Below, piece after piece: positions 1-8,762 of a stretch of DNA of 64,000 nt (its first letter is position 1; each line of letters starts with the position of its first letter). The notes beneath the pieces were generated by a model. The model did not search any database, was not told the DNA's origin, and saw only the letters and a program-made list of their open reading frames with translations. Location of the stretch: NCBI GenBank assembly GCA_963745765.1, contig CAVUYQ010000001.1, positions 1 through 64,000 on the forward strand, in the 5' to 3' direction. This stretch comes from Ww85 sp963745765. GTDB taxonomy: Bacteria; Desulfobacterota; Desulfobulbia; Desulfobulbales; Desulfocapsaceae. The position numbers were made by a program, and so were the translations under genes.

Positions 1-120
1 CTTCGAATTTGCGGTTTTATTTCAGAAACTTATGTTCGACAAGGCAGCAAGCAAAGGCACACTCTCCCACTGTCATCTGGGAATGTCTTTCCTCAAAAAG
101 AAGAGGAGAAGCATACTCAG

Positions 121-1370
121 ATGCATATCTATGCCCACTGTCCTTACTGCCGCACCGATAACAAACTACACCGCACGACATGTTCAAACTGCTCTCGGAA
201 ATTGAGGAATAAATACCGAGTCAAGACCTCATTCAGAGTTGATGGAAAGACCAAATGGAAGGTAAAGACTGTATCATCATTATCTGAAGCAAAATCTGTC
301 TTGAAATCGTGGCAGGAAGCCCCCAATCCGACACTGCTGCATAGTTCCGTTCCTACTTTTTCAAACCATCAATATCCAGTACCCGTGGAAATAAATGATA
401 ATGCAGGTTACGAAGGCTCAAACGTCTTCCGACATACCCTCCGAGATGTATCCAATACCCAAATCAACTTCATTAACTATACGTTTATAAATCAAGCTCC
501 GAAGGGATCTTGGAAGACGAACAAAAGAATAGCAATAAAAAGCTATCATTCGATGCTTATTACGCCTCAGCACGGTTGGTTAAGAAGTCTCATCGACTGG
601 ACTGCGATTACTGGAAGAACCACGTATCACATACAGATTATGAGACAAGGGAAGGCATTGAAAACACACTTGCTAATCTCAAAGACAAAGGATATGCGCC
701 AGCAACTGTCCGGCATGTGTTCACCTTTATCAAGAGATTCCATAACTGGCACATTGAAAATGATCTCCACCCTACGGGAATAAACCCAGCAGCGAAGATC
801 AAACTTCCCAAAGTAGACAACAGGTTAAACGATGGCTTAACTGAGAAGGAAGCCGCAGGTCTACTTGACTACTTACCAAAGCATAAGAACAGACCAATGG
901 CCTTGATCGTAGGGCTTGGTTTGCTGACAGGTAGGAGGCAAGGAGAGTTATTGGATTTGAGGAAAGAGGACGTTGACTTGAGTATAGGCTTTATGACCTG
1001 CCGAAATACCAAGAACGGCAAGACCCTGACGTTCCCTCTGAACCAAACGGCAATAGAATATCTTAAAGAGGCTTTCAGGATAGCTCCAGAGGAAAGCTTG
1101 ACACTATTCCAGTACACACGTCACGGGTTCAAGACTAACTGGTATAGACTGCTTAAAAGGCTATTACAAGCAGGAGTCATCACCAAGAAAATCCGCTACC
1201 ACTCTCTGAGACACACCTATGCGACATTGTTGGCTAACAGTGGCAAGGTGGATATCCATGTGCTTCAACGGTTGCTCGGTCACTCTACCATTGAGCTTAC
1301 TCAGAGGTACGCTTCCATACTGGATAAGACAACCAAGAAAGCAACGAGAGTACTGGATGACATATTCTGA
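121..1370 (+). pseudogene. Tyrosine recombinase/phage integrase, frameshifted
   Basis: A site-specific tyrosine recombinase split over two frames. The first frame (from ATG 121) gives a zinc-ribbon-like N-terminus with two Cys-x2-Cys pairs (CPYC, CSNC) and a basic arm-binding-like segment. The second frame, open from just after a stop at 474 and on to 1370, carries the core-binding domain and the catalytic domain. Catalytic residues visible there are Arg in LLTGRRQGELL, His-x2-Arg in HSLRHTYA, His in LLGHSTIE and the Tyr nucleophile in TQRYAS. The frame change lies at about 475-515. The catalytic half is intact, so this is either a recently inactivated integrase or an indel in the sequence. 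It lies next to IS remnants, which supports a mobile-element origin. I saw no tRNA-derived attachment site. Confidence 0.85.
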
Positions 1371-1434
1371 TTTATCGTGGGAGTAAGACTAGTTGGCCCT
1401 CTTCCTACGTGACATTTCGGTGGAATAATCTGTT

Positions 1435-1480
1435 TGTTCAACGACAATTATAATTCCCGGCCAGCGACAACTATAATTCC
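1435..1480. repeat. IS21 left terminal repeats L1 and L2
   Basis: Two direct copies of an IS21 transposase-binding-type motif: ACGACAATTATAATTCC at 1441-1457 and GCGACAACTATAATTCC at 1464-1480. They match the inverted copies at the right end. The outermost base is placed at the TG of TGTTCA by alignment with the right terminus. Confidence 0.8.
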
Positions 1481-1640
1481 GGTTTTATCTGTCTAATATT
1501 ACGTAATATATTTTTTCATCATTGTTCTTTTTTCTTGCAACTACTTGTTGTGTCAATGTAACCTTTCACTACTCATCCGGAGGATAGGGCAACGCTGAGG
1601 AGCGACCCGAGCGCCGAGATGAATGCCATAAGGATGGAGG

Positions 1641-1673
1641 CCGGGTTATTTTTTGACCCGGTCTTCTTTTTTC
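1641..1673 (+). terminator. Intrinsic terminator-like hairpin inside IS21
   Basis: Stem CCGGGT/ACCCGG (1641-1646 and 1656-1661) with a T-rich loop, followed by TCTTCTTTTTTC. It is embedded in a longer imperfect stem (GCCATAAGGATGGAG with CTCCATCCATATGGC), so the arms may also act on the minus strand. It would stop read-through entering the element from the integrase side. Confidence 0.6.
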
Positions 1674-1713
1674 TCCATCCATATGGCCTTAAGGCGTTAA
1701 ACCTCGGGGGTTT

Positions 1714-1728
1714 GGGGGCAGAGCCCCC
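1714..1728. repeat. GC-rich hairpin GGGGGC-AGA-GCCCCC
   Basis: Perfect six-base-pair stem with a three-base loop, preceded by a CCTCGGGGGTTT context, immediately downstream of the istB stop. Function unknown. It may be an intergenic palindromic repeat picked up by the element. Confidence 0.4.
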
Positions 1729-1743
1729 TGCACCTCTGGGCAT

Positions 1744-2511
1744 TCAATTTTCCGCCATGTTCTGTTTTGCCTTTTTCAGTCGATAACTGTCCAGGTTAAG
1801 TTCAAGTATGACACTGTGATGAACAAGCCGATCAATGGCCGCTGCTGTGGTCATTGGGTCCTTGAATATCTTCTCCCATTGCGAAAAAGGTAGATTGCTG
1901 GTGAGCATCACGCTGCTTCTTTCGTAGCAATATGCCAGAAGGGTAAAAAGCACCTCCATTTCTTCGCGACTCTGCTGTACATAGCCAATATCATCGATGA
2001 GCAGAGCATCATACTTTGCGAGTTTTTTAAGTGCTTTTGGCAGAACCAGGTCCCGTTTTGCAACCAGTAATTCCTGCACCAGCAAACTACAGGGGGTAAA
2101 GAAAATTCGTTTATCTCTATTAATCAACTCTTGCGCTATGGCGCAGAGCAGATGAGTTTTTCCGCTGCCCGGGTTGCCAAAAGCCAGGATGTTTTCGCAC
2201 CTATCGATGAATGAACCGTCCAGCAAGGTGTTCACCAAACCACTGATTCTGGCTAGGGAGCCGGGACTTGTCGAATGCCTCCAGGCTTTTTTCCAGCGGC
2301 AACCTTGATTCCCTTAAAAACCGAGTGATACGCTTATGACGACGCTCTTCGCATTCGCGGGTCACCAGTTCCTGTAGGTACGCTTCATAACTCAATGACT
2401 CCTGTCTGGCCAGATTTGCTTCTTCCTGATAACAGCTGCGGATCGTCGACAGGTACAATTGTCTGAGGCAAGAATCCAGCGTCTGGCTCGTTGTTTATTT
2501 GACTCATTCAT
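1744..2511 (-). pseudogene. istB: IS21 helper ATPase IstB, frameshifted
   Basis: The AAA+ helper that assists the IstA transposase in target capture. The C-terminal frame shows Walker A (GNPGSGKTH) and Walker B (ALLIDDIGYV), followed by a sensor-1-type segment (VMLTSNLPF). The N-terminal half (about 2250-2458) reads in another frame, with a break near 2240. A likely original start is ATG 2511, overlapping the end of istA by 8 bp as in translationally coupled IS21 genes, but reaching it needs a second shift near 2460. The restored length of about 255 codons is normal for IstB. Confidence 0.85.
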
Positions 2512-3990
2512 ACACCTCCTGCAAGAGCTGGTCATATCCGGCAAGGGCAATGGTTTGAATGAATACATCGGTGACGGCCTCAGGTTGCCTATCAGAGCGA
2601 AGTATTGCTGCCACCCGGACTGCAGTTATTTGCTCTTCTTTATCAATCAGGTAGCGCAGAGCGTCATCAACCGCCGCCTCATTTTCCATGGCTGCCAGTT
2701 GTAAAACAGCCAGGTATTCTTTGTCGGCTCTGGTGCCGGAATGATGCGCACATAAACTGTCATAGGCTACCCGAAATCGGCTTGTGGGGAAAAGATCACT
2801 CCGATACCGATAATTCTCAAATGCTCCCGGTTTACGAACCAGCCAGTCGATTATATGGCGATACTGGATGTGGTGTTTAGTGCCACCACGTATGCGGGGA
2901 ATTTTTTCGACCATGGTCTGGCCATACCACACCTCCAGATGTTCTGAATATAACCGAACAGTTACCAGTTCCTTTATGAGACGACTGTTGACGGAATACA
3001 CCTTGTGTTTGACACGGATTGTGCTGCTTGGCCCTACCCGGACTTCCAAGCCGAGTACATGCATCTAACTTCGACGAAGGGAGGGGGTGCAAAACAGCCT
3101 GCTCTTGCTGAAAGCGTAAATGCCTTCCCTGGTTCAACTGTTCAAACAGCTTCTGCAAGAATGCTTCATATTCCTGCGCGGCTTTTGAAATCGCGACTGC
3201 CTCGCAGGATCAGGGCCTGGTCAACCGCTCTTTTGAAGCGATGGTGTCGTTGCTCAATATCCCCATTTTCATTGGGGCTTGCCGGATTCGTTTTTCGTCC
3301 AGACAGCTGATAATGAGCCAACAGACTCTGATACTTTGCCGTAAATTCTTCTGGGCTTTCTGGTTTGTTAACCGCCGCAGACAGTCTGTCGGTCTGGTGG
3401 AATTCCGGAACGCCTCCCAGTTTCCATAAACACTTCTGCAGCCCCTCGCTCAAGCTCTCGAAACTCTCCGAAAAACAGACCGTGCCGGTCTCCCAGTTCG
3501 AATAGGTCAGTACAAAATGGTACACAAGATGATCGAATGGCTGCCCGGCAATGCTGATCTGCAGTTTGGCCATGCAGGTAAAATCAGATTGGCTCAATCT
3601 ACCCGGTTGATGTTTTTGTGGAAAATAAACCTCCCGGCATGGGCCTGCTGTAGCCCGCCAGTTTTTTACCCGCCGTTGAAAGGTTCGAAGTTGGCCATCA
3701 CTGAAACTGCCCGGATTTTCTCTCTGGAGATGCTCGAAAAGTGTTTTGGCCTCCAGGCCTTCATTGTTCTCCAAAAATGGCAGAACCTTGTCCCAGACAT
3801 CATCAAATGGATCATCACGAGTTCGCCAATCCCTGGTTCGCTCTGCCCTGATGTCACTCGGTAGCTTGCCAGAATCTCGATACTTGCGACCGGTTTTTTC
3901 ATCCATGCCGGATCTGGCTGATGCTACTTCCAACGTTTTTCCCTGACTGAGATATTTCTTCAATTTCCTCACCTGAACGTCTGTGATCAT
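2504..3990 (-). pseudogene. istA: IS21 transposase IstA, frameshifted
   Basis: DDE-type transposase with an N-terminal helix-turn-helix (start MITDVQVRKLKKYL) and a catalytic core. The core includes QSDFTCMAKLQI, the HQTDRLSAAV segment and NENGDIEQRHHRFKRAV, which contains the candidate acidic Glu. The product reads through three frames: 3990 to about 3175, about 3160 to 3065, then 3064 to 2504. The C-terminal beta-barrel segment is in the last frame. Two breaks make it non-functional as read. Full restored length, about 495 codons, is normal for IstA. Confidence 0.85.
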
Positions 3991-4038
3991 TCATATTCCT
4001 CCTTGGTGAAATATGAATAATCTGTTCTCAGTTATCCG

Positions 4039-4083
4039 GGAAAAATAATTGTCGTCAGGGGGAATTATAATTGTCGCTGATCA
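4039..4083. repeat. IS21 right terminal repeats R1 and R2
   Basis: Inverted copies of the left terminal motif. The outer copy GGAATTATAATTGTCGC is at 4061-4077, and a degenerate inner copy ending AATTGTCGT is at 4039-4055. The tip TGATCA at 4078-4083 is the counterpart of the left TGTTCA. Confidence 0.8.
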
Positions 4084-4423
4084 ATTCATCGAGTTTCTCA
4101 AGATAATTGATGAAAAATACCCAGCTGATTGGGTTATCAGGATAGTTTTGGATAATCACTCTGCTCACATCTCCAAAGAAACACGAACTTTTTTAAAAAC
4201 AAAGCCAAACCGGTTCCATTTTGTGTTCACTCCCAAGCACGGTTCTTGGTCGAACCTTATAGAATCAGTTTTTAGCAAAATGGCTAGATCCTTCCTTCGT
4301 CATATCCGGGTTGACAGCAAAGCCGAACTCGTGAAACGTATTTATCAAGGAATAGCAGAAATTAACGAAGCACCTGTTGTCTTTCGCTGGCGATACAAAA
4401 TGGAAGAAATTGCTACCGAATAA
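4084..4423 (+). pseudogene. IS630-family transposase, C-terminal fragment
   Basis: The open frame entering from the IS21 right end encodes the end of a DDE transposase of the IS630/Tc1-like type. It has VIRIVLDNHSAH (second Asp), then FHFVFTPKHGSWSNLIES with the closing Glu, then a basic tail. The first Asp and the DNA-binding domain are missing. The sequence to the left of the IS21 element does not encode the missing part in any frame, so the N-terminal half was lost. The protein ends at a TAA at 4421-4423. Confidence 0.8.
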
Positions 4424-4729
4424 TGTAATGATATTTAAAGAACGATCTACTAGTTCACATCTGCTTACTGATGCCAATGCCGATAAGCTGAACTTGGTCA
4501 AAAGTAAATAAAGCAGGAAATTTGGTTGGGATTGAGCTTCGACTTCATGAACTGAGACGACACGCTGCGAGATCCTTGATATTGATCGGTCTACACTTTG
4601 GACAACTTCCGAAGATGATCCTGGAATGTTGTTGCTTACTCATTGCCATCAGCAGCAGACGATTATCATGCCTGCACATCGATTAAAGTCTCCTCATATT
4701 CAGTCCAGCCATTATTGAAAGCAACCAGG
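4424..4729. other. Intergenic region, no gene seen
   Basis: Between the transposase stump and the converging aldo/keto reductase. I see no convincing coding frame or terminator. It could hold the right end of the former IS630 element, but no matching left end exists to confirm that. Confidence 0.4.
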
Positions 4730-5731
4730 TCAGCAGTATTTTTCTGGTCCATTCCATTGCGCTACCGAATACCGATCGCCATGCGCCCAGCCGATCGGTA
4801 AGCAATTCTCTATCGCCTGCAAATCGCTTTCACTAAGCGATAAGTCAGCACCAGCTGCTAATTCCTCCAAATGAGAAACGGATCGCGTACCGGGAATGGG
4901 CAGAAGATGCTCCCCCTGATGCAAAAGCCACGCAATGGCGAGTGAGGCAGTCATGTATCCCATCTCCTTAGCGAGCAATCGGAACCGGTCCGTCGCGGCA
5001 ATGTTACGGCGGTAATTCGGTTCGAGAAATCTCGGGTTCCCTTTCATAAATGCGATCGATTGGGATTTTTCGAAAGAATGCGGATTATCTGTCAGCAAGC
5101 TTCGCCCGACCGGACTGAACGCCACGAGGGAAGCGCCATGTTCTCTTGTTCTTTGAACCAAACCCAATTCTGGTAATCGCGTAGACAGCGAATATTCAGA
5201 TTGCACGGCACCTACTGGATGAATGTCCGCCGCCAGCTGAAGTGACGTTGGCGCGATTTCGGAAAAACCGAATTGTTTGATCTTCCCGGATTTGACGAGT
5301 TCCGCCAGCGTAGCCGTCACCTCTTCGATTGGGCAATTTGGATCACGCCGATGTATATAAAAGAGTTCAACTTGCTCGACGCCCAAACGCTTTAAGGACT
5401 TATCTAGTTCCGACCTTAAATGATCAGAACTGTTGTCAAAATGATTGCGACCGTCGTCACCGCGTTTAATGCCGGCTTTTGTCGCGATCTTGAACAAATC
5501 ATTTTTCCTGACGCCCTGACCTTTGAGGAACGAGCCAATGCGTTCTTCCGATACGCCTGCGCCATACACGTTTGATGTATCGATATGATCGATGCCGAGG
5601 TCCAAGGCCTTGCACAATATCGCATGCGATTTTTCCGTATCCGTTTGGCCGTAAAAGTCGGAAAATGACATCGCGCCTATTCCTACCGCGGAAACAGTCG
5701 TCCCAGTATTCCCTAAATTTCGCTTTTTCAT
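4730..5731 (-). CDS. Aldo/keto reductase
   Basis: NADPH-dependent aldo/keto reductase of the AKR superfamily, (beta/alpha)8 barrel, 333 residues, cytoplasmic. The catalytic tetrad is visible: Asp51 and Tyr56 (IDTSNVYGAG), Lys85 (IATKAG) and His127 (FYIHRRDP). The C-terminal cofactor region includes LPIPGTRSVSHLEE, typical of the perakine-reductase/YakC-like AKR13 group. The start ATG at 5731 is preceded by AAGGAG. It stands alone, with the mobile-element scar on one side and a 650 bp gap on the other. The substrate cannot be told from sequence; small aldehydes or ketones are usual for the group. Confidence 0.93.
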   Translation of the reverse strand: MKKRNLGNTGTTVSAVGIGAMSFSDFYGQTDTEKSHAILCKALDLGIDHIDTSNVYGAGVSEERIGSFLKGQGVRKNDLFKIATKAGIKRGDDGRNHFDNSSDHLRSELDKSLKRLGVEQVELFYIHRRDPNCPIEEVTATLAELVKSGKIKQFGFSEIAPTSLQLAADIHPVGAVQSEYSLSTRLPELGLVQRTREHGASLVAFSPVGRSLLTDNPHSFEKSQSIAFMKGNPRFLEPNYRRNIAATDRFRLLAKEMGYMTASLAIAWLLHQGEHLLPIPGTRSVSHLEELAAGADLSLSESDLQAIENCLPIGWAHGDRYSVAQWNGPEKYC

Positions 5732-6333
5732 CTCTTGATAATACTCCTTACATTACACGCGCCAAGTCGCTATCTGCATCAAGTACGCATACATGAGTAG
5801 GAAACTGTAAGAAATTTCCCAGGACCTGCATTCATTGTGAGCCAGGATCTATCTTTTCAAGCAGTCTCGCAACCCTTTCAAGGTGCAATCATTACCCGCC
5901 AATGTCATCAAGGCGAATACGACTGCTATAATTGCAAAACAAAGTGTTCATCCATTGAGTCTCACCTATCAAAGCCAATGATTAATTACTCATAAACTGA
6001 ATATCGTTCACTATACGATATTTATTGAACCATCGGCAACCATAGCCGCTCGACCGATTATATTGATTGAGATGTTTCCTGAACAGGACCGTCTCAACAT
6101 TCTACTGGTACAATATAATAGAGATTACCATTCGATATGTTAATTTATATGATATCCTGCTCCAGCCACAACCTGAAGCAGCAACGGATCAAATGAATGA
6201 ATAAATGGCAATGATTGCCAAAAGACCCGGAATAATTTTTCTGATACGGGACGCCTGCAGTCCCCATTCATTTGTTTTACGCGTTGGCAAACCCCGGGCA
6301 AGTCCTTTGTGCTCAATCAGATTGGAAAAGATG
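5732..6333. other. Long intergenic region, no gene seen
   Basis: About 600 bp between the aldo/keto reductase and the GntR gene, more A/T-rich than its surroundings. Apart from the palindrome at 6000-6022, I see only short overlapping frames without ribosome-binding sites or family motifs. Confidence 0.4.
6000..6022. promoter_or_regulatory. Perfect palindrome, possible operator
   Basis: AATATCGT and ACGATATT separated by seven bases, a perfect inverted repeat of the size bound by TetR- or IclR-like dimers. It lies about 270 bp upstream of the aldo/keto reductase and 360 bp upstream of the GntR gene. No regulator that would obviously bind it is encoded next to it. Confidence 0.35.
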
Positions 6334-6361
6334 TTGACATCAGATCGTTTTTGTATACAAT
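6334..6361 (+). promoter_or_regulatory. Promoter with overlapping GntR-type operator
   Basis: A -35 TTGACA (6334-6339) and a -10 TACAAT (6356-6361) with 16 bp spacing precede the GntR regulator. The palindrome TTGTATACAA (6351-6360) covers the -10 box. Its shape fits operators of FCD-type GntR regulators, so autorepression is likely, with induction by the substrate of the downstream cluster (inference). Confidence 0.6.
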
Positions 6362-6385
6362 CGACAATGTACCTAAAACAGCATT

Positions 6386-7084
6386 GTGGAGCAGAAAATT
6401 TTGAAAACAAGACCATTAGGGCACAAAAGCCTGGTGTCCGCAATTGTAGAAAGCATTGAAGAGCAGATCCTCACCGGTGAGCTGAAACCGGGAGAACGAA
6501 TAGCGGAGCAAAAACTGTGTGAGCAACTCGAAGTAAGTCGATCCCCCGTGCGCGAAGCATTTATTGTTCTGGAAAATCAGGGTTTTCTGGTAAAACAGGC
6601 ACGAAAAGGTGTCACCGTCGCCATGGCGACACTCAAGGAAGCGGTGGACGCTTATACGATCCGGGCGAATCTGGAGAGCCTGGCAACGTATCTTGCCGTA
6701 AAAAACAACAGGCCCGGTCTTGTAGAAGAGCTCAAAGTGTTAAACAGAGAAGTGGAAGATGCCTGTTATGTCGGGGACAAAAAAGAATATTACCGGCTCA
6801 ATGATCAGTTCCACGAAACGATCATCAATGAATGCGGTAATGAAAAACTTATCCAGATGCTGACCGTATTTTCAAAACAGACGGCTCGCTATCGGAAGGA
6901 AGTTCTCTCTTTTCCGGGCAGGATGGAAGAATCACTCAAAAAGCATGACATTCTTATCAGATCTCTTGAATCCGGGGATGCCGAGGGTGCGGAAAAAATC
7001 CGAAAAGAATCAATCCTCGCCAACATCACGCTTCTGACTCATAGATTTGAAGAAGAGGAGGGAAACAGTGAAGATCAATGCTGA
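6386..7084 (+). CDS. GntR-family regulator, FCD domain
   Basis: Transcription factor of the GntR superfamily, FadR/VanR type, 232 residues. An N-terminal winged helix (about residues 12-78, with EQLEVSRSPVREAFIVLENQGF) is followed by an all-helical FCD ligand-binding domain. Its metal-binding-type pattern includes NDQFHETI and a late KKHDILIRSLE. As placed, the start is a GTG. A TTG at 6401, spaced nine bases after GGAG, is an alternative that fits the ribosome-binding site better. It is first in the catabolic cluster and overlaps the ferredoxin gene by 17 bp. It most likely represses this cluster in response to an organic-acid effector. Confidence 0.9.
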   Translation: MEQKILKTRPLGHKSLVSAIVESIEEQILTGELKPGERIAEQKLCEQLEVSRSPVREAFIVLENQGFLVKQARKGVTVAMATLKEAVDAYTIRANLESLATYLAVKNNRPGLVEELKVLNREVEDACYVGDKKEYYRLNDQFHETIINECGNEKLIQMLTVFSKQTARYRKEVLSFPGRMEESLKKHDILIRSLESGDAEGAEKIRKESILANITLLTHRFEEEEGNSEDQC

Positions 7085-7784
7085 ACAGTGTGTATCGTGC
7101 CTGAGTTGTATTGATTACTGTCCGATGGGTTGTATCCACGAGGGAGAAGACGTCTTCATCGATCAGGATGAATGCGTGGAATGCGGCGTCTGCCTGCATA
7201 CCGGGGTCTGCGTTGTCGATGCAATCTATCAGCCCGAGGAGTCTTTTATCTATCCCCGGGCCATACGAATGCAGTTTAGCGATCCTGGAGCGGAGCATCC
7301 CAATTTCAAAGCCTGGGGCAGAGGCACCGAAGAAGCGAAAACCAATGATGTGACCGGGAAATTCTCTCATGGAGAATACGGTATGCTCTTTGAATTCGGC
7401 CGTCCTGTCACCGGTACGCGATTTACCGAAGTGCAGAAAATCGCCATGGCGATATGCGAAATGGGCCTGGAGATTCTAAAGGGAAATCCCGTTTACGGTT
7501 TGATGGAGGACACGGAAACCGGCCGGATTAAAAAGGAGTTTTTGCACGAGAAAGTGCTTTCCGTAATTCTTGAAATCCGTTTCAGAAAAGAGCGACTCGC
7601 CGAGGTTGTTGAAAAGATTATTCCCTTGCTCAGCGATGTTGATACCGTCGTTTCGGTTGGGCTCGTCACCAGATTTGAAGAAAATGACAACCTTCCCGTT
7701 ATTCGGGACTTGGATAAACTTGGAATGAAAGTCCGGCCTAACGCCAAAATAAATGTCGGCCTCGGACGGCCCCTGATTCGATAG
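7068..7784 (+). CDS. 4Fe-4S ferredoxin-like protein of a PrpD/TctABC cluster
   Basis: The N-terminus has two Cys clusters (CVSCLSCIDYCPMGC and CVECGVCLHTGVC), as in 2[4Fe-4S] ferredoxins. In the second cluster the last Cys of the usual Cx2Cx2Cx3C pattern is offset. About 170 further residues follow, with GKFSHGEYGMLFEFGRPVTG and NPVYGLMEDTETG. This C-terminal domain resembles proteins I associate with reductive or organic-acid catabolic clusters, but I cannot assign a reaction. The start GTG 7068 follows GAGGAGGG and overlaps the regulator gene. As a soluble redox partner it could supply electrons to a reductase not encoded here, or be an enzyme itself. Confidence 0.75.
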   Translation: MKINAEQCVSCLSCIDYCPMGCIHEGEDVFIDQDECVECGVCLHTGVCVVDAIYQPEESFIYPRAIRMQFSDPGAEHPNFKAWGRGTEEAKTNDVTGKFSHGEYGMLFEFGRPVTGTRFTEVQKIAMAICEMGLEILKGNPVYGLMEDTETGRIKKEFLHEKVLSVILEIRFRKERLAEVVEKIIPLLSDVDTVVSVGLVTRFEENDNLPVIRDLDKLGMKVRPNAKINVGLGRPLIR

Positions 7785-7818
7785 GAGTTAGACCCCATGA
7801 GCCACTCTTTACATCGTT

Positions 7819-8451
7819 ATGGATCTAGCTGAAAACCTGAAGAATGACTTTTGCATTTATTCACGCGCCGCACGGGGAGTAAATCGTGACAATTGTGGAG
7901 ATAAGCTTCGAAAAATACTCGATATATATCTTTCAAGCAAAGCCGTTAACTTTGGTTCCAGTCACTCCAAAAAATGCTTTCTGGCCGGCCTCGACCTGGA
8001 GGAGTATGCAAAATCCCTGGATGGTTCATATGGCATTATCGGTACATTCGACGATCGAGAGTCGGTGCTCGGTGTTTTAAAGAAGATGAAGGGGGCCGAT
8101 CTTGGCATTTCGGTCGTTGTAAGCGGCCTGATTGACGAGGTGAAGGAAATAGCCCGGGAGGCTGAACTGAAACCGCACACAGCGCTTTTATCCCTGGGGA
8201 CTTTCGGAAAAAAATCTCTGTTGCCGGAAGAAGGAACCAGGGAAATTGTCACCATGTGCGGGCATTCTCTCGTGGCATCAGCGCTTGTCCGGTCGGTTGC
8301 AGAAAAAGTCAGGGAAGGCGAGCAGACTCCTGAGGATGGAGCACTGCAACTGACCAGACCTTGCACCTGCGGCATCTTTAACACCAGCCGATGTAAAGAA
8401 TTGCTGGAGCGAATGCGTGATGCAGAAGGTGATAACCGCATAGATGAATAA
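7819..8451 (+). CDS. Conserved protein of unknown function, Cys-rich motifs
   Basis: 210 residues as read, without signal peptide or membrane segments. Possible metal or cluster ligands are conserved-looking: MCGHSLVASALV and RPCTCGIFNTSRC near the C-terminus. The start is uncertain. The ribosome-binding site AGGAG sits before ATG 7797, which opens an 11-codon frame (MSHSLHRYGSS) ending at a TGA. The long frame begins only at 7819, without its own site. A one-base indel near 7822-7830 would join them into a protein starting MSHSLHRYGS. It lies between the ferredoxin gene and tctC and presumably works with them. I do not recognise the family well enough to name a function. Confidence 0.65.
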   Translation: MDLAENLKNDFCIYSRAARGVNRDNCGDKLRKILDIYLSSKAVNFGSSHSKKCFLAGLDLEEYAKSLDGSYGIIGTFDDRESVLGVLKKMKGADLGISVVVSGLIDEVKEIAREAELKPHTALLSLGTFGKKSLLPEEGTREIVTMCGHSLVASALVRSVAEKVREGEQTPEDGALQLTRPCTCGIFNTSRCKELLERMRDAEGDNRIDE

Positions 8452-8460
8452 GCGGGTTGT

Positions 8461-8483
8461 GCCGTGCCTGAAAGAGGCACGGC
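8461..8483 (+). terminator. Hairpin after the unknown-protein gene
   Basis: Perfect stem GCCGTGCC/GGCACGGC with loop TGAAAGA, 9 bp after the stop. It lacks a clear T-run, so it could be an RNA-processing or stabilising hairpin rather than a full terminator. Confidence 0.5.
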
Positions 8484-8762
8484 AAACGTAATTTCATTTT
8501 CCACAAGGAGGAGAAAAAACGACAAAATAAAAATTCAGTTAGCTTCTTTTGACGACGTTTTTCTCAGTTTGAATACACTTCAGTGTTCAGTTCTACTGAA
8601 GTGGCGGTTGCCTGCCTGTCCGTTGCAGACGGTAAAAACCTGATCATCCAATAAATTCGGGAGGCTGGAGTAACCTCTTGGGCGAGCGATGCTTTAATTC
8701 CTAAGCCGCTCGTATCTTAAGATGTGGCTTCGTTGAAATAAAAAAAACAATAGGAGAGAGCA
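8484..8762 (+). promoter_or_regulatory. tctC leader region with inverted repeat
   Basis: Non-coding stretch before tctC. It holds an inverted repeat CACTTCAGT/ACTGAAGTG (8576-8584 and 8595-8603, ten-base spacer), which may be an operator or leader hairpin. A good ribosome-binding site AGGAGAG lies just before tctC. I cannot place a promoter with confidence. Confidence 0.4.

Larger units (their letters stand above)
1435..4083 (-). mobile_element. IS21-family insertion sequence (decayed)
   Basis: About 2.65 kb, bounded by matching inverted termini: TGTTCAACGACAATTATAAT on the left and, read inward, TGATCAGCGACAATTATAAT on the right. Each end carries a second internal copy of the CGACAATTATAATTCC-type motif, the multiple-terminal-repeat layout of the IS21 family. 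It encodes istA and istB on the minus strand, both with frame breaks. The right end runs directly into an IS630-type transposase fragment. The flanks (ATCTGTT on the left, ATTCATC on the right) show no target-site duplication, so the locus was probably rearranged after insertion. The roughly 300 bp between the left end and istB is unusually long and contains hairpins. Confidence 0.85.

Noticed and set aside
6189..6459. Overlapping frames of 84 codons on both strands upstream of the GntR gene
   Set aside because: They cover the clear promoter and operator of the regulator, and neither has a start site or protein-like composition.
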